NCBI RefSeq assembly: GCF_000735435.1
Contig: NZ_JMPP01000066.1
Coordinates: 48,768 to 112,767, forward strand
Direction of reading: 5' to 3'
DNA: 64,000 bases
DNA from: Klebsiella planticola ATCC 33531
GTDB taxonomy: Bacteria > Pseudomonadota > Gammaproteobacteria > Enterobacterales > Enterobacteriaceae
Shown: positions 1 to 9,335 of the stretch, piece after piece
Position numbering within the stretch: the stretch's first letter is position 1
Layout: each line of letters opens with the position of its first letter
The notes under the pieces: model-generated
What the model saw: only the letters and a program-made list of their open reading frames with translations
Database searches by the model: none
Told to the model about the DNA's origin: nothing
Translations under genes and position numbers: made by a program

Positions 1-366
1 ATGCAAGCATTTAAACTCGATCAACCGGTTCCTGAACTGCAGCCTATCGGCAGCGTCAGCCTGCTGGGGGCAACGCCGACCGAAGGCGATCCGCAGGTGG
101 CGGGCGCTATGGTTTACGGCGAACCGCAGGACGCCTTTACCTGCGGTCTGTTTTCGTCCACGCAGGGGAGTTTCACCATGACCTACCCGTTTACCGAACA
201 CGCCACCGTGCTGGAAGGCGAAGTTGAGCTGACCGTGTCGGGCGGCGAGCCGCAGCGCTTCGCGCCGGGCGACAGTTGGTTCGTCAAGCAGGGCACCGAA
301 GTGGAGTGGAAAATCCTCACCCCACGCTTCGTCAAACACTACCTGGCGAACGTCGAAAGCCGCTAA
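1..366 (+). CDS. Small cupin-domain protein (DUF861/EutQ-like)
   Basis: The 121-residue product has the layout of a single-domain cupin of the DUF861/EutQ type. A beta-rich core has Tyr-Pro-Phe-Thr-Glu-His around residues 61-66, then Leu-Glu-Gly-Glu-Val-Glu-Leu (about 71-77) and a Pro-Gly-Asp turn near residue 89 followed by Lys-Gln-Gly-Thr. These match the two short conserved cupin motifs, although the metal-binding His set is incomplete. Such proteins often accompany amine or amino-acid catabolic genes, and the next gene is an APC permease. The ATG sits at base 1 of the window, so an upstream start or a truncated upstream operon cannot be excluded. Family assignment is good; the substrate is unknown. 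Confidence 0.72.
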   Translation: MQAFKLDQPVPELQPIGSVSLLGATPTEGDPQVAGAMVYGEPQDAFTCGLFSSTQGSFTMTYPFTEHATVLEGEVELTVSGGEPQRFAPGDSWFVKQGTEVEWKILTPRFVKHYLANVESR

Positions 367-557
367 CCCACGCAGACAATCCCCGGTGCCCGGCGGCGGG
401 GATTGTATTCATGCACCTGGTCACAGATTCAACCGCCGTTCTCCACCTTCAGGACGATATTCATTGAGCCGGATGCCAACCTAAATTATGACTATCCGGA
501 ATGGCTATTCACTTCCAGCCACTCCCTGCCCTTACCTATCTTGTGCAGAGGTTGACT

Positions 558-2057
558 ATGTTCAGTAAAAGACTCGCCGGCCATCTCGAACGCGGCGTCG
601 TCGGCTTTCCAACTACCCTCGCCAGCTCCGTCGGACTGATTATGGCCAGCCCGGTGATCCTGACCGTGACCAGCGGTTTTGGCATGGGCGGCGATACCTT
701 CGCGCTGGCGGTACTGCTGGCGTTTATCATGATGCAGGCACAGGTCACCACCTTTGCCGAAGCGGCGACGCTGATCCCCACTACCGGCTCGGTATATGAC
801 TATATCGCCTGTGGGATGGGGCGCTTTTTCGCCATTACCGGCGCGCTGTGCGCCTATCTGATCGTGCATATTTTTGCCGGCACCGCGGAAACCATCCTGG
901 CCGGGGTGATGGCGCTGGTGAACTTTGAGTCCATCAGCAGCCAGATGGCCGTCCACCAGAATACCTGGATGGTCGGCGTCGGGATGGTGGTGGTGTTCGG
1001 CCTGCTGAACGCCATTGGCGTCGAGATCTTCGGAAAGGTCGAAGTCGTACTGACCTTCGGGATGTGGAGCACGCTGACCATCTTCGGCCTGTGCGGGATT
1101 TTTATGGCGCCGGTGACCCATCTCTCCGGCTGGTTCGGCACGCCGCTGAATGTCAGCGATCTTTCAGGTCTGTTCGGCTATATCGGCATGGCGATGTTTA
1201 TGTTCGTCGGCTGTGAACTGGTGACCCCCATGGCCCCGGAAATTAAACAAGCGCACCGGACCATTCCTCGCGCGATGGCGCTCGGCCTGCTGGGCGTCGC
1301 AAGCTGCATGTTTATCTATGGCGCGGCCATTAACCGTCAGGTCGAGAACGTGATGCTGGACGCGGCCAACAACGTCCATCTGCTGGATACGCCGATGGCT
1401 ATTCCGGCCTTCGCTGAACGGGTGATGGGTCACGCGGGACAGTACTGGCTGGGCGTCGGCCTGCTGCTGGCGGGCTGCGCAACCATTAATACTCTGATGG
1501 CCGCCGTACCGCGGATTATCTACGGCATGGCGCTGGATGGCGCGCTCCCGCGCTTCCTGACCTGGCTGCACCCTCGCTTCAAGACGCCGGTTATCGCCAT
1601 TGCCATTGGCGTGGCGATTCCCTGCCTGCACGCCTGGTATCTGAACGGCAATATCGATCGTATCGTGCCGCTGATCCTCGCCGCCGTCTGCGCCTGGGGC
1701 GTCGCCTATCTGCTGGTGACCCTCTCGGTGGTACTGCTGCGTATTCGTCGTCCGGATCTGCCCCGCGCCTACCGTTCGCCGTGGTTCCCGCTGCCGCAGA
1801 TTATCTCCAGCGTCGGGATTATTATCGCCATCATCAATATCACCCCGCCGGGGATGGACAGCCGCGAAGTGCTGGTGCCATTCGGCATCATGCTCGGCCT
1901 GACCGCCGCCTATGCCCTTTTCTGGACGGTGTGCGTCCAGCGGGTCAACCCGTTCCGTCCGGTGCCGGTTGAAGAGGTGGTGGAACGCGCGATTGGCAAC
2001 TATGAGAAACAGAACCAAGGGGAGATGACGCCAGATGCCCTCCGCCCCCTCATTTAG
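558..2057 (+). CDS. APC-family amino acid/amine permease
   Basis: This 499-residue polytopic inner-membrane protein has about twelve hydrophobic segments. The N-terminal Gly-rich region (VGFPTTLASSVGLIMASP, about residues 16-33) matches the first transmembrane segment of the APC superfamily, which binds amine substrates. The start at 558 is chosen because a GAGG ribosome site lies six bases upstream; the reading frame is open further upstream but without such a site. The downstream DUF3156-like gene overlaps its 3' end by 23 bp, so the two are translationally coupled. With the cupin gene upstream and the deacetylase/MFS pair facing it, an amine or polyamine substrate is plausible but only inferred. 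Confidence 0.82.
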   Translation: MFSKRLAGHLERGVVGFPTTLASSVGLIMASPVILTVTSGFGMGGDTFALAVLLAFIMMQAQVTTFAEAATLIPTTGSVYDYIACGMGRFFAITGALCAYLIVHIFAGTAETILAGVMALVNFESISSQMAVHQNTWMVGVGMVVVFGLLNAIGVEIFGKVEVVLTFGMWSTLTIFGLCGIFMAPVTHLSGWFGTPLNVSDLSGLFGYIGMAMFMFVGCELVTPMAPEIKQAHRTIPRAMALGLLGVASCMFIYGAAINRQVENVMLDAANNVHLLDTPMAIPAFAERVMGHAGQYWLGVGLLLAGCATINTLMAAVPRIIYGMALDGALPRFLTWLHPRFKTPVIAIAIGVAIPCLHAWYLNGNIDRIVPLILAAVCAWGVAYLLVTLSVVLLRIRRPDLPRAYRSPWFPLPQIISSVGIIIAIINITPPGMDSREVLVPFGIMLGLTAAYALFWTVCVQRVNPFRPVPVEEVVERAIGNYEKQNQGEMTPDALRPLI

Positions 2058-2592
2058 TACGCCGCTGATGAATGCGGTGCAGCGCGATCTGGCCGGCTGG
2101 GATAGCGAAAAGCTCAGCGAGCGCAGCGCGGTGCTGCACCTGAACGCCACCACCGATGTCATCTTCAGCGTTCGCCAGAAACGGCTGTTTATGGCCAGCA
2201 TTCACAGCTGCGAATTTGTCGTCGAGGGGCCGGTCACCCGGCCCGCTCAGGGGAGAATTCGCGCCCATCAATCCGGCTGGCTTAAACGCCAGCCGGTGAC
2301 CTTTCGGGCGGCAAAACCGGCCGCCGACCTCGCTCATTACCTCAACCGTTTTCCGCGTTTACAGCAGACATTGAGCGAGCTGGACTACCGCCGCTTCTCC
2401 TTAACCATCGATAACCAGCGCTGGCGCTGCTGCATTGAGCCGTGGGCCGCCAGCGAAGTGGTCTGCAAAATGCCGCCGCTGCGCCGCTATCTGCGCCTCG
2501 AAAAACACCAGCGGATGCTGCTGTTAAGCGTTATGAATATGCTGCATCAGGCGATCGGTCAGTGGATGGCGCAGACGGCGACAGAGAAGTGA
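2035..2592 (+). CDS. DUF3156-like protein of unknown function
   Basis: The 185-residue product is soluble, with no signal peptide or transmembrane segment. It is rich in Arg, Trp and Leu and ends in a helical stretch (about residues 155-180). I associate it with the DUF3156 family found next to permeases in Klebsiella-type genomes, but I cannot confirm that without a profile search. It overlaps the permease gene by 23 bp and so is very likely co-translated with it, which suggests an accessory or regulatory role in the same uptake process. No catalytic motif is visible. Confidence 0.6.
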   Translation: MPSAPSFSTPLMNAVQRDLAGWDSEKLSERSAVLHLNATTDVIFSVRQKRLFMASIHSCEFVVEGPVTRPAQGRIRAHQSGWLKRQPVTFRAAKPAADLAHYLNRFPRLQQTLSELDYRRFSLTIDNQRWRCCIEPWAASEVVCKMPPLRRYLRLEKHQRMLLLSVMNMLHQAIGQWMAQTATEK

Positions 2593-2631
2593 CATCAAAG
2601 AGACAGTGAAAAAGAGCACCGCACAGGAGAG

Positions 2632-2660
2632 CGCTTCTCCGCCTTCATAGCGGAGAAGCG
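2632..2660. terminator. Strong hairpin between converging genes
   Basis: A perfect 11-bp inverted repeat (CGCTTCTCCGC / GCGGAGAAGCG) with a 7-base loop lies between the DUF3156-like gene and the oppositely oriented deacetylase gene. It has no clear T run on either side, but its position between convergent stop codons fits a bidirectional terminator. Confidence 0.6.
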
Positions 2661-2668
2661 AACGGACA

Positions 2669-3784
2669 TTACTTCAGCCCAAACCGGTGCGCCAGTTCAT
2701 CAATCGCCTGACGCTGAAAGCGGGTAAAGGCTTCACGCGGTTGCTGTTGCTGAATAAACGCCAGCAGCGGATCCTCAACCTCGGTTTTCACGCCGCTCAA
2801 CGCCTCCATCACCGCCAGCCCGCAGAACGGTACATAGGATTCGGCATAGCCCCCTTCATGAACCAGCACCAGCTTACCGCCGCACAGGCGATCGGCGGCC
2901 TCCTGCACCCGTTCGGTCATGGCGCGGAAACTATCGCTGTGGAGCAGCATTCGCGCCAGCGGATCCATCGCGTTGGCATCGTAACCGCAGGCGACGATAA
3001 TCAGCTCCGGTTCAAAGCGCGCCAGCGCCGGCAGAACGATCGTTTCCAGCGCATAGCGCCAGCCGTCGTCCCCCGCGCCGGCCATCAGCGGAACATTGAT
3101 GTTGTAACCTTCGCCGGCGCCGGTGCCGCGATCTTCCTCTCCGGCATAGCCTGGCGGAAAACAGCCGTCCTGGTGCAGCGAGATAGTCAGCACATCGTCA
3201 CGATGCAGATAGATATGTTGCGTACCGTTGCCGTGGTGCACATCCCAGTCGAGGATCGCCACTTTACCCAGCCCGAGCCGCGCCTTCGCCCGCTCCACGG
3301 CAATGGGAATGTTGGCAAGAAAACAGAAGCCCATCGATTGATCCGGCAGGCAGTGGTGACCCGGCGGCCGCGACAGAGAGTAGGCATTATCCAGCTCGCC
3401 GCTCAGCACCGCCTCTACCGCGGCACAGGCCAGTCCGGCAGAAAGGCAGGCGATTTCATAGCTGCCCGGTCCCAGCGGCGCCTCTTTGCCCAGCAGACCG
3501 CCGCCGCTATCGCTGATCGCCTTAAAGCGCTCCAGATAATGGGCCGGGTGAATGCGGCGCAGATCCTCCTCGCTGGCGGCCGCGCCGCCGCGTAGCTGAA
3601 GCTGCGAAGTCAGCCCCGCGACATCCATCAGGTTTTTCATCCGACGTTTGGTTTCCGGCGATTCCGCATGGCCCCCCCCTGCCGGAGGCTGTACCCAGCC
3701 ACCGACCGGTAGCGTCACCGCATGCAGGCCGGTACTGTGCCAGAAACAACGTTCATCAAAGAAGAAACCGGTTTTTCTTTTCAC
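2669..3784 (-). CDS. Class II histone-deacetylase-like amidohydrolase (acetylpolyamine type)
   Basis: The product (371 residues from the chosen start) is a zinc-dependent deacetylase of the HDAC/acetylpolyamine amidohydrolase superfamily. Visible motifs are RPPGHH at 139-144 (the active-site His pair), DWDVHHGNG at 179-187 with zinc ligands Asp181 and His183, and GYDANAMDP with the third ligand Asp269. Bacterial members deacetylate acetylated polyamines or other small amides. I chose the GTG at 3784 because GGGAGG precedes it by about six bases; it starts two bases after the stop of the upstream MFS gene. An in-frame GTG at 3805 has no better site. The MFS-deacetylase pair is a tight operon. 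Confidence 0.85.
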   Translation of the reverse strand: MKRKTGFFFDERCFWHSTGLHAVTLPVGGWVQPPAGGGHAESPETKRRMKNLMDVAGLTSQLQLRGGAAASEEDLRRIHPAHYLERFKAISDSGGGLLGKEAPLGPGSYEIACLSAGLACAAVEAVLSGELDNAYSLSRPPGHHCLPDQSMGFCFLANIPIAVERAKARLGLGKVAILDWDVHHGNGTQHIYLHRDDVLTISLHQDGCFPPGYAGEEDRGTGAGEGYNINVPLMAGAGDDGWRYALETIVLPALARFEPELIIVACGYDANAMDPLARMLLHSDSFRAMTERVQEAADRLCGGKLVLVHEGGYAESYVPFCGLAVMEALSGVKTEVEDPLLAFIQQQQPREAFTRFQRQAIDELAHRFGLK

Positions 3785-3785
3785 T

Positions 3786-4973
3786 CTATCCTCCCGTTGG
3801 CTCACTCTTTCCGGCGGACGATGCCGCCAGAATTAATCCTGCTGAGATCAGCGCGCAGCCGCCTGCCGCCGCAAGCAGCGCATCGGCGCTGGAAAAACGT
3901 TGTAGCAGCGCCCCGGCCAGCGCCGGACCGGCCGCCATTCCGCCGCCAATCACCAGATTGATGCTGTTCATCAGGCGACCGTTGTTATCCAGCCCGGCAA
4001 CGCGCGCGAGAATAAAAGGCAGAACAAAGGTCCAGGTGAATTTGAACAGCAGCGCGGCCAGCGCGAAGCGCACCAGCAGCGGATGGCTGACCAGCAGCAC
4101 TATGCTGAGGATCAGCAGACCGTAGCCCAGCCAGACCGCTATCCGGTCCGGACGCCGCGTGCCGCGCAAAGCCGCCCCACCCGCGCCGATAATGCCGAAT
4201 ACCGTCGCGGCCGCCAGCACCATACCAATTTGCGCGGCGGTCAATCCCGCCGCGCTGCCGATGGTGCCGATAAAGGTCCACACCGCGCTGAGGCTGATAT
4301 AAAACGTCAGCACCGCCAGCACGGCTAATAGCTTACGCAGCGGGGCCACCGACGGCCGCAGGCGGGAGGCGGGCATCGGCTGAAAACGTTGGGGAAAAGC
4401 CGGGACCAGCGGCAGACAGCAGAGCATGATAGCGGCGAGGATCAGGTACACCACCTTCAGGCCAAAGCTGGCAAACAGCGCGGGTAACACCAGCAGTCCC
4501 ACCATTCCCAGCAGCAGCTGTCCCAGCACCCAGAAGGCATACACCCGGGAAGGATTGGCCGTCCCGGCCGCACAGCTGATACACAGAATCATCAGGGTGC
4601 CCCCCGCCAGCGAGGCGATGAAGCGGGCGATCAGCAGCGTTTCGTACTGACTGACCGCCGCCGAAACAAGATTGGCGACGAGAAATACCGCGCAGGCGCA
4701 CAGGGCCACGCGGCGCCAGTTCAGACGACTCATCCACCACCATGCCGGCAGCGTCGCCAGGCTCATGGCGCCGAGTTCGGCGGAGAAAAGATAGCCAATC
4801 TCCGCCGGCGTCAGCTGCCATTCGCTGGCCAGCTGCGCCGCGACCGCTGGCGCGGTCATCAGAATCCCCGGCGCAACGGCAGCGAAAATGACGATGGCCG
4901 CCAGCAGGCGGGCGGTAAAAACCAGCCCTGACGGCTGGGATAAAGGCTTTTCAGCAACAGGCATACTCGACAT
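3786..4973 (-). CDS. MFS transporter
   Basis: The product is a 395-residue protein with about twelve hydrophobic segments in two halves, and an Arg/Pro-rich central loop near residues 195-210. This is the usual major facilitator arrangement and length. The start is set at the ATG at 4973, giving a short cytoplasmic tail (MSSMPVAEKPLS) before the first membrane segment; a longer in-frame extension to 5042 carries nothing recognisable. It is immediately upstream of, and coupled to, the HDAC-like amidohydrolase, so the two may import and deacetylate, or export, the same compound. The substrate is not readable from the sequence. Confidence 0.8.
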   Translation of the reverse strand: MSSMPVAEKPLSQPSGLVFTARLLAAIVIFAAVAPGILMTAPAVAAQLASEWQLTPAEIGYLFSAELGAMSLATLPAWWWMSRLNWRRVALCACAVFLVANLVSAAVSQYETLLIARFIASLAGGTLMILCISCAAGTANPSRVYAFWVLGQLLLGMVGLLVLPALFASFGLKVVYLILAAIMLCCLPLVPAFPQRFQPMPASRLRPSVAPLRKLLAVLAVLTFYISLSAVWTFIGTIGSAAGLTAAQIGMVLAAATVFGIIGAGGAALRGTRRPDRIAVWLGYGLLILSIVLLVSHPLLVRFALAALLFKFTWTFVLPFILARVAGLDNNGRLMNSINLVIGGGMAAGPALAGALLQRFSSADALLAAAGGCALISAGLILAASSAGKSEPTGG

Positions 4974-5090
4974 CGTGGTGCGTGCTCCAGTCAAAAAAGT
5001 CTCCCCCCGGGCAGCAGTCCAGGGAGTGATACCGTCAGGCATCAGGAAAACGCCGCGGTCGGCGGCGCGCGCGGGATGCGATGAGTCAGA

Positions 5091-5774
5091 TTACAGATGC
5101 AGCGTGCGCTGAGCGGATGGCATCCAGGTTCGGGAAACGAGCTCGGTACGATTGACCACTTCGGTCTTGGCAAAAATATTGCGTAAGTGGGTTTTCACCG
5201 TGGAGAGAGAAATATCCAGCTGACGGGCAATTAGCTTATTACTGGCCCCTTCACGGACCATGCCCACAATTTCACGCTCTTTCGCCGTCAGCATCGCCGG
5301 CAGGTCATCCTCTTCCCGGAGACAATCGTGGATTGCCAGCTCCACCAGCGGCAGCACCGCCTGGGCGCGCAGACGCTCTTCGCTGGAGAAAGCGACGTCG
5401 CGCATTAGGGAGATGCCGGCAATAATCCGTCGGTCGCGGCGAATAAAGACCTCCGTCATGTCGCGAACATTATTCGGCAACATAAACTCATGATAGTAAT
5501 GACGGTTACGGTCACAGACGCCTGGCGTCATCGCCGCCATGGTAATCGCCTGATGGCTAAAGCGGGACGGCAGCAGCGGATCTAACGGCTGAAAACACTC
5601 CAGATATTGCTGGTGCGTATTCGCAGAAATATTATGCAAAATATAGTGTTCTGGTTTTAAACGATGATTAACCCGATAAAACACCGCCGACGACAGTGGA
5701 ATTAACTGTGAAATAGTCTGTAAACAACGGGCAATTATCGCATCATTACGACTGGCTTTTAATAAAGCAGACAT
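5091..5774 (-). CDS. moaR: LuxR-type monoamine regulon activator MoaR
   Basis: The 227-residue DNA-binding protein has a C-terminal LuxR/FixJ helix-turn-helix (about residues 160-215: LTAKEREIVGMV, then ASNKLIARQLDISLSTVKTH). The N-terminal part resembles a small PAS/GAF-like sensory region but lacks a receiver Asp pocket. It strongly resembles what I recall of MoaR of Klebsiella aerogenes, the positive regulator of the tyramine/monoamine regulon that also derepresses arylsulfatase. A GGGAGGGG ribosome site precedes the ATG. It is divergent from atsB-atsA-moaE-moaF across a 478-bp AT-rich spacer, as expected for a regulator controlling that cluster. Confidence 0.85.
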   Translation of the reverse strand: MSALLKASRNDAIIARCLQTISQLIPLSSAVFYRVNHRLKPEHYILHNISANTHQQYLECFQPLDPLLPSRFSHQAITMAAMTPGVCDRNRHYYHEFMLPNNVRDMTEVFIRRDRRIIAGISLMRDVAFSSEERLRAQAVLPLVELAIHDCLREEDDLPAMLTAKEREIVGMVREGASNKLIARQLDISLSTVKTHLRNIFAKTEVVNRTELVSRTWMPSAQRTLHL

Positions 5775-6252
5775 GATCCCCTCCCGTCGAGGTGAAAGTG
5801 CGTGAAACGCGGATGACCAACGATACAGGAAGCATACATTTCACATTTAAGTAACACAATCATTAACATATTAACAATGTGATATTGGTTGCAAAATTTT
5901 ATTTAATTAATTGTTATTTAAGGAATTGTTATTCCGCATATCGTTGGGTTATCGACATAACATTAAAACATAAACAAAAGTTATTAACTTTATTCGCGGG
6001 CGTCGCACGGTTCACATTCTCACGCTTTTCAGCGCCAATCTCGTCCTTTAGAACGAGTGTCTTTTTAAACGACTCCTCTATACCTGATAAATATCACTCA
6101 GGTCATTTTCATCAGGCGCTTAACTTTGCAAGGAAGCGCAGGTTTTTCTGCTGCCCAAACAGGGCCGCAGGCAGAAAGAATTAACCGGGGACCGAGTACG
6201 GCCTCGCGCCAGAATGGCCAATAAAATAACCTCACCGGACAGGATCAAAACG
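5775..6252. promoter_or_regulatory. moaR/atsB divergent regulatory region
   Basis: This 478-bp spacer carries no supportable gene. Its left half (about 5820-5990) is markedly AT-rich compared with the flanking genes, which suits divergent promoters and activator sites for moaR and atsBA. No specific operator was recognised. A 101-codon frame inside it has no ribosome site or family resemblance. Confidence 0.5.
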
Positions 6253-7440
6253 ATGCTGAATATCGCCGCATTACGCCAGCAGCAAATTCCGCTGGCTATG
6301 GAGCCCCGGGCAACGGTGCCCTTTCATCTTTTGATCAAACCCATTGGCCCGGCCTGCAACCTCGCCTGCCGCTACTGTTATTACCCGCAGGGCGAGACCC
6401 CGGTGCGGAAAATGGACGATGCGACGCTGGAGTCGTTTATCCGCCGCTATATTGCCGCCCAGCCCGCCGGCGCCCGGGAGATTAATTTCGTCTGGCAAGG
6501 CGGCGAACCGTTGCTGGCCGGACTGCGCTTTTATCAGAAGGCGCTGGCGCTGCAGCAGCGCTATGCCCCCGCGGGCGTCACCATCAGCAACAGCCTGCAA
6601 ACCAACGCCACGCTCATCAACGATGCGTGGTGCCGCCTGTTCCGTGAACATCATTTCACGGTCGGCGTCAGTCTGGAAGGCAGTGAAACGCTGCAAAACC
6701 ACCACCGTCCGGATAAACGCGGCCAGGCCAGCTACCCAGCGGCGCTGCGCGGTATCGCCCTGCTGCACCGGCATCAGGTGGAATTTAATTTACTGGTGGT
6801 GGTCCACGACGAGATGACCCGGCACGCCGCTTCTGTTTACGACCACGTCGTGAGCCTTGGCGCCCGCTACCTGCAGTTTCAGCCGCTGATGAGCGAGGGC
6901 GATGCCCAGGCGCAGGGCTATCGGCTCAGCGCCGATAACTGGGGGCGCTTTATGGTCGCTATCTGGCGCCAGTGGCGTAAACGCGGCGATATCGGGCGGG
7001 TTTTTGTGATGAATATTGAGCAGGCGTGGGGGCAATATTTTACCCACACCAGCGCCACCTGCGTCCATGCCGCCCGCTGCGGCAGCAACCTGGTGATGGA
7101 GCCCGACGGCCGTCTCTACGCCTGCGATCACCTGATTAACGACCGGCATCATCTCGGCCAGCTCGACGACCGCCCGCTGGCTCAGGCGGTGGATAGCGCG
7201 ACCCGTCTGCCCTTCGGCAGCGAAAAAAGCCGACGCCGGGAGTGCCAGCAGTGCGCGGTAAAAATCGTCTGCCAGGGCGGCTGTCCGGCCCATCTTAACG
7301 ACGCAGGCTACAACCGGCTGTGCGCTGGCTACTTCCATTTTTTTAGCGAAATTCTTGCTCCGCTGCGCCCCTACTCCCGCGATCTGAAGGGGCTGCGCGC
7401 CTGGCGTGCCCGCTTTATCGACAGCCGGGTGACGCGCTAA
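6253..7440 (+). CDS. atsB: Anaerobic sulfatase-maturating radical SAM enzyme AtsB
   Basis: AtsB converts the active-site Ser of AtsA to C-alpha-formylglycine by radical SAM chemistry in the cytoplasm. The 395-residue product has the CxxxCxxC cluster motif at Cys35, Cys39 and Cys42 (within GPACNLACRYCYYP). It also has the C-terminal SPASM-type cysteines (CVHAARCGSN near 275, then CxxCxxxxxCxGxC near 330-345) that bind auxiliary iron-sulfur clusters. I start at the ATG at 6253, preceded by AGGA at a spacing of eight; this gives the length and Cys numbering of the known Klebsiella AtsB. It forms an operon with atsA 76 bp downstream. Confidence 0.93.
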   Translation: MLNIAALRQQQIPLAMEPRATVPFHLLIKPIGPACNLACRYCYYPQGETPVRKMDDATLESFIRRYIAAQPAGAREINFVWQGGEPLLAGLRFYQKALALQQRYAPAGVTISNSLQTNATLINDAWCRLFREHHFTVGVSLEGSETLQNHHRPDKRGQASYPAALRGIALLHRHQVEFNLLVVVHDEMTRHAASVYDHVVSLGARYLQFQPLMSEGDAQAQGYRLSADNWGRFMVAIWRQWRKRGDIGRVFVMNIEQAWGQYFTHTSATCVHAARCGSNLVMEPDGRLYACDHLINDRHHLGQLDDRPLAQAVDSATRLPFGSEKSRRRECQQCAVKIVCQGGCPAHLNDAGYNRLCAGYFHFFSEILAPLRPYSRDLKGLRAWRARFIDSRVTR

Positions 7441-7516
7441 CCGATATTTTTCCATGGTCGCGCCGCCTTCATCTTCGGGCGCGATGCATCCCCGAGCCTG
7501 AACAGGAGACCCGGTA

Positions 7517-9250
7517 GTGAATAAAAAAACAGTGGCCGCCGCGCTGAGCATGATCCTCTCCGGCGCAGCGCACAGCGCGCAAACCGAGCGCCCCAACATC
7601 ATCGTGATTATCGCCGACGATATGGGGTATTCCGATATCAGCCCCTTCGGCGGCGAAATCCCGACGCCTAACCTGCAGGCGATGGCCGAACAGGGCGTGC
7701 GCATGAGCCAGTACTACACGTCGCCGATGTCAGCCCCTGCCCGTTCGATGCTGTTGACCGGGAATACTAACCAGCAGGCCGGCATGGGCGGAATGTGGTG
7801 GTATGACAGTATCCTTGGCAAAGAGGGGTATGAACTGCGCCTCACCGATCGCGTCACCACTATGGCCGAACGATTTAAAGATGCCGGCTATAACACGCTG
7901 ATGACCGGGAAATGGCACCTCGGCTTTGTGCCCGGCGCCACGCCAAAGGATCGCGGCTTTCGCCACTCGTTCGCCTTTATGGGCGGCGGCACCAGCCATT
8001 TTGACGATGCGATACCGCTGGGTACCGTCGAAGCCTTCCACACCTACTACACCCGCGACGGCCAGCGGGTTTCGCTCCCCGCCGACTTTTACTCCAGCGA
8101 GGCCTACGCCGCCCAGATGAACCAGTGGATCAAAGAGACACCGCCGCAACAGCCGGTTTTTGCCTGGCTGGCCTTTACCGCCCCCCACGACCCGCTGCAG
8201 GCGCCGGATGAATGGATTGCCCGTTTTAAAGGTCAGTACGAGCAAGGTTATGGCGAGGTTTATCGCCAGCGAATTGCCCGCCTGAAGGCGTCAGGGATCC
8301 TCCATGACGACACGCCGCTCCCTGGGTTGGATCTCGATAAAGAGTGGGCGGCGTTGACGCCGGAGCAGCAAAAATACACCGCGAAAGTGATGCAGGTATA
8401 CGCCGCGATGATCGCCAACATGGATGCGCAGATCGGTACGGTGATGGAAACGTTGAAGCAAACCGGGCGTGATAAAAATACCCTGCTGATCTTTTTAACC
8501 GATAACGGCGCCAACCCGGCAGAAGGCTTTTACTACGAATCCGAACCCACGTTCTGGCAGCAGTTCGACAATCGCTACGAGAATATTGGCCGCAAAGGTT
8601 CGTTCGTCTCCTACGGCCCGCACTGGGCGAACGTCAGCAACGCCCCGTACGCGCGCTACCACAAAACCACCAGCGGCCAGGGCGGCATCAATACCGACTT
8701 TATGATTGCCGGGCCCGGGATTGTCCATCGCGGCAAAATCGACGCCACCACCATGGCGGTGTATGACGTCGCGCCCACCCTCTATGAGTTCGCCGGTATC
8801 GATGCCACCAAAGCGCTGGCGAAAAAACCGGTCCTGCCGATGGTCGGCGTCAGCTTTAAACGCTATCTGACCGGCGAAACCTTACAGCCGCCGCGCTCCC
8901 GCTACGGCGTCGAGCTGCATAACCAGGCGGCCTGGATTGACGGCGACTGGAAGCTGCGGCGGCTGGTAAAAACCTTCCCGCAGGCGGGGGACGCGCCGTG
9001 GGGGCTGTTCAATCTTAAGCAGGACCCGCTGGAAACCCATGATCTCGCCACGCAATATCCACAGCGGGTGCAGACCATGAGTCAGGATTACGCGGCGTTT
9101 GCCGGACGCACCATGGTGGTTCACGCCGATGGCAAAGCCATCGACTATGTCGGCATCGACGCGAAAACCGGCCGCTACCTCGCGGTGGATCCGCAGACCA
9201 TGAAACCCGTTGCCGCGCCGCAGGCGATACCGGCGCCGCAGCACGATTGA
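7517..9250 (+). CDS. atsA: Arylsulfatase, Ser-type
   Basis: This is a 577-residue periplasmic sulfatase releasing sulfate from aryl sulfate esters. A signal peptide occupies about residues 1-20. The metal site DDMGYSD is at 34-40, and the modification motif SAPAR starts at Ser72, i.e. the Ser-type formylglycine precursor rather than the Cys-type, matching the AtsB upstream. The GXWHLG-type sulfatase signature (TGKWHLGF) is near 133-140. Translation starts at GTG 7517, with AGGAG eight bases upstream. In Klebsiella aerogenes the atsBA operon is repressed by sulfur sources and relieved by monoamines through MoaR, and moaR lies divergently here. Confidence 0.94.
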   Translation: MNKKTVAAALSMILSGAAHSAQTERPNIIVIIADDMGYSDISPFGGEIPTPNLQAMAEQGVRMSQYYTSPMSAPARSMLLTGNTNQQAGMGGMWWYDSILGKEGYELRLTDRVTTMAERFKDAGYNTLMTGKWHLGFVPGATPKDRGFRHSFAFMGGGTSHFDDAIPLGTVEAFHTYYTRDGQRVSLPADFYSSEAYAAQMNQWIKETPPQQPVFAWLAFTAPHDPLQAPDEWIARFKGQYEQGYGEVYRQRIARLKASGILHDDTPLPGLDLDKEWAALTPEQQKYTAKVMQVYAAMIANMDAQIGTVMETLKQTGRDKNTLLIFLTDNGANPAEGFYYESEPTFWQQFDNRYENIGRKGSFVSYGPHWANVSNAPYARYHKTTSGQGGINTDFMIAGPGIVHRGKIDATTMAVYDVAPTLYEFAGIDATKALAKKPVLPMVGVSFKRYLTGETLQPPRSRYGVELHNQAAWIDGDWKLRRLVKTFPQAGDAPWGLFNLKQDPLETHDLATQYPQRVQTMSQDYAAFAGRTMVVHADGKAIDYVGIDAKTGRYLAVDPQTMKPVAAPQAIPAPQHD

Positions 9251-9335
9251 TTCCTCCGGCGCTCGTTCTTTCGGGCGATAGCCGGGAGCGCATCCCCTTT
9301 CTAAGGTACAAAGCAGGCGTTCCGGGAGAGAAACA

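Noticed and set aside
1164..2201. 345-codon minus-strand open frame opposite the APC permease
   Set aside because: Antisense shadow; low-complexity Arg/His/Gln composition.
5879..6184. 101-codon frame in the moaR/atsB spacer
   Set aside because: AT-rich control region, no ribosome site, no recognisable domain.
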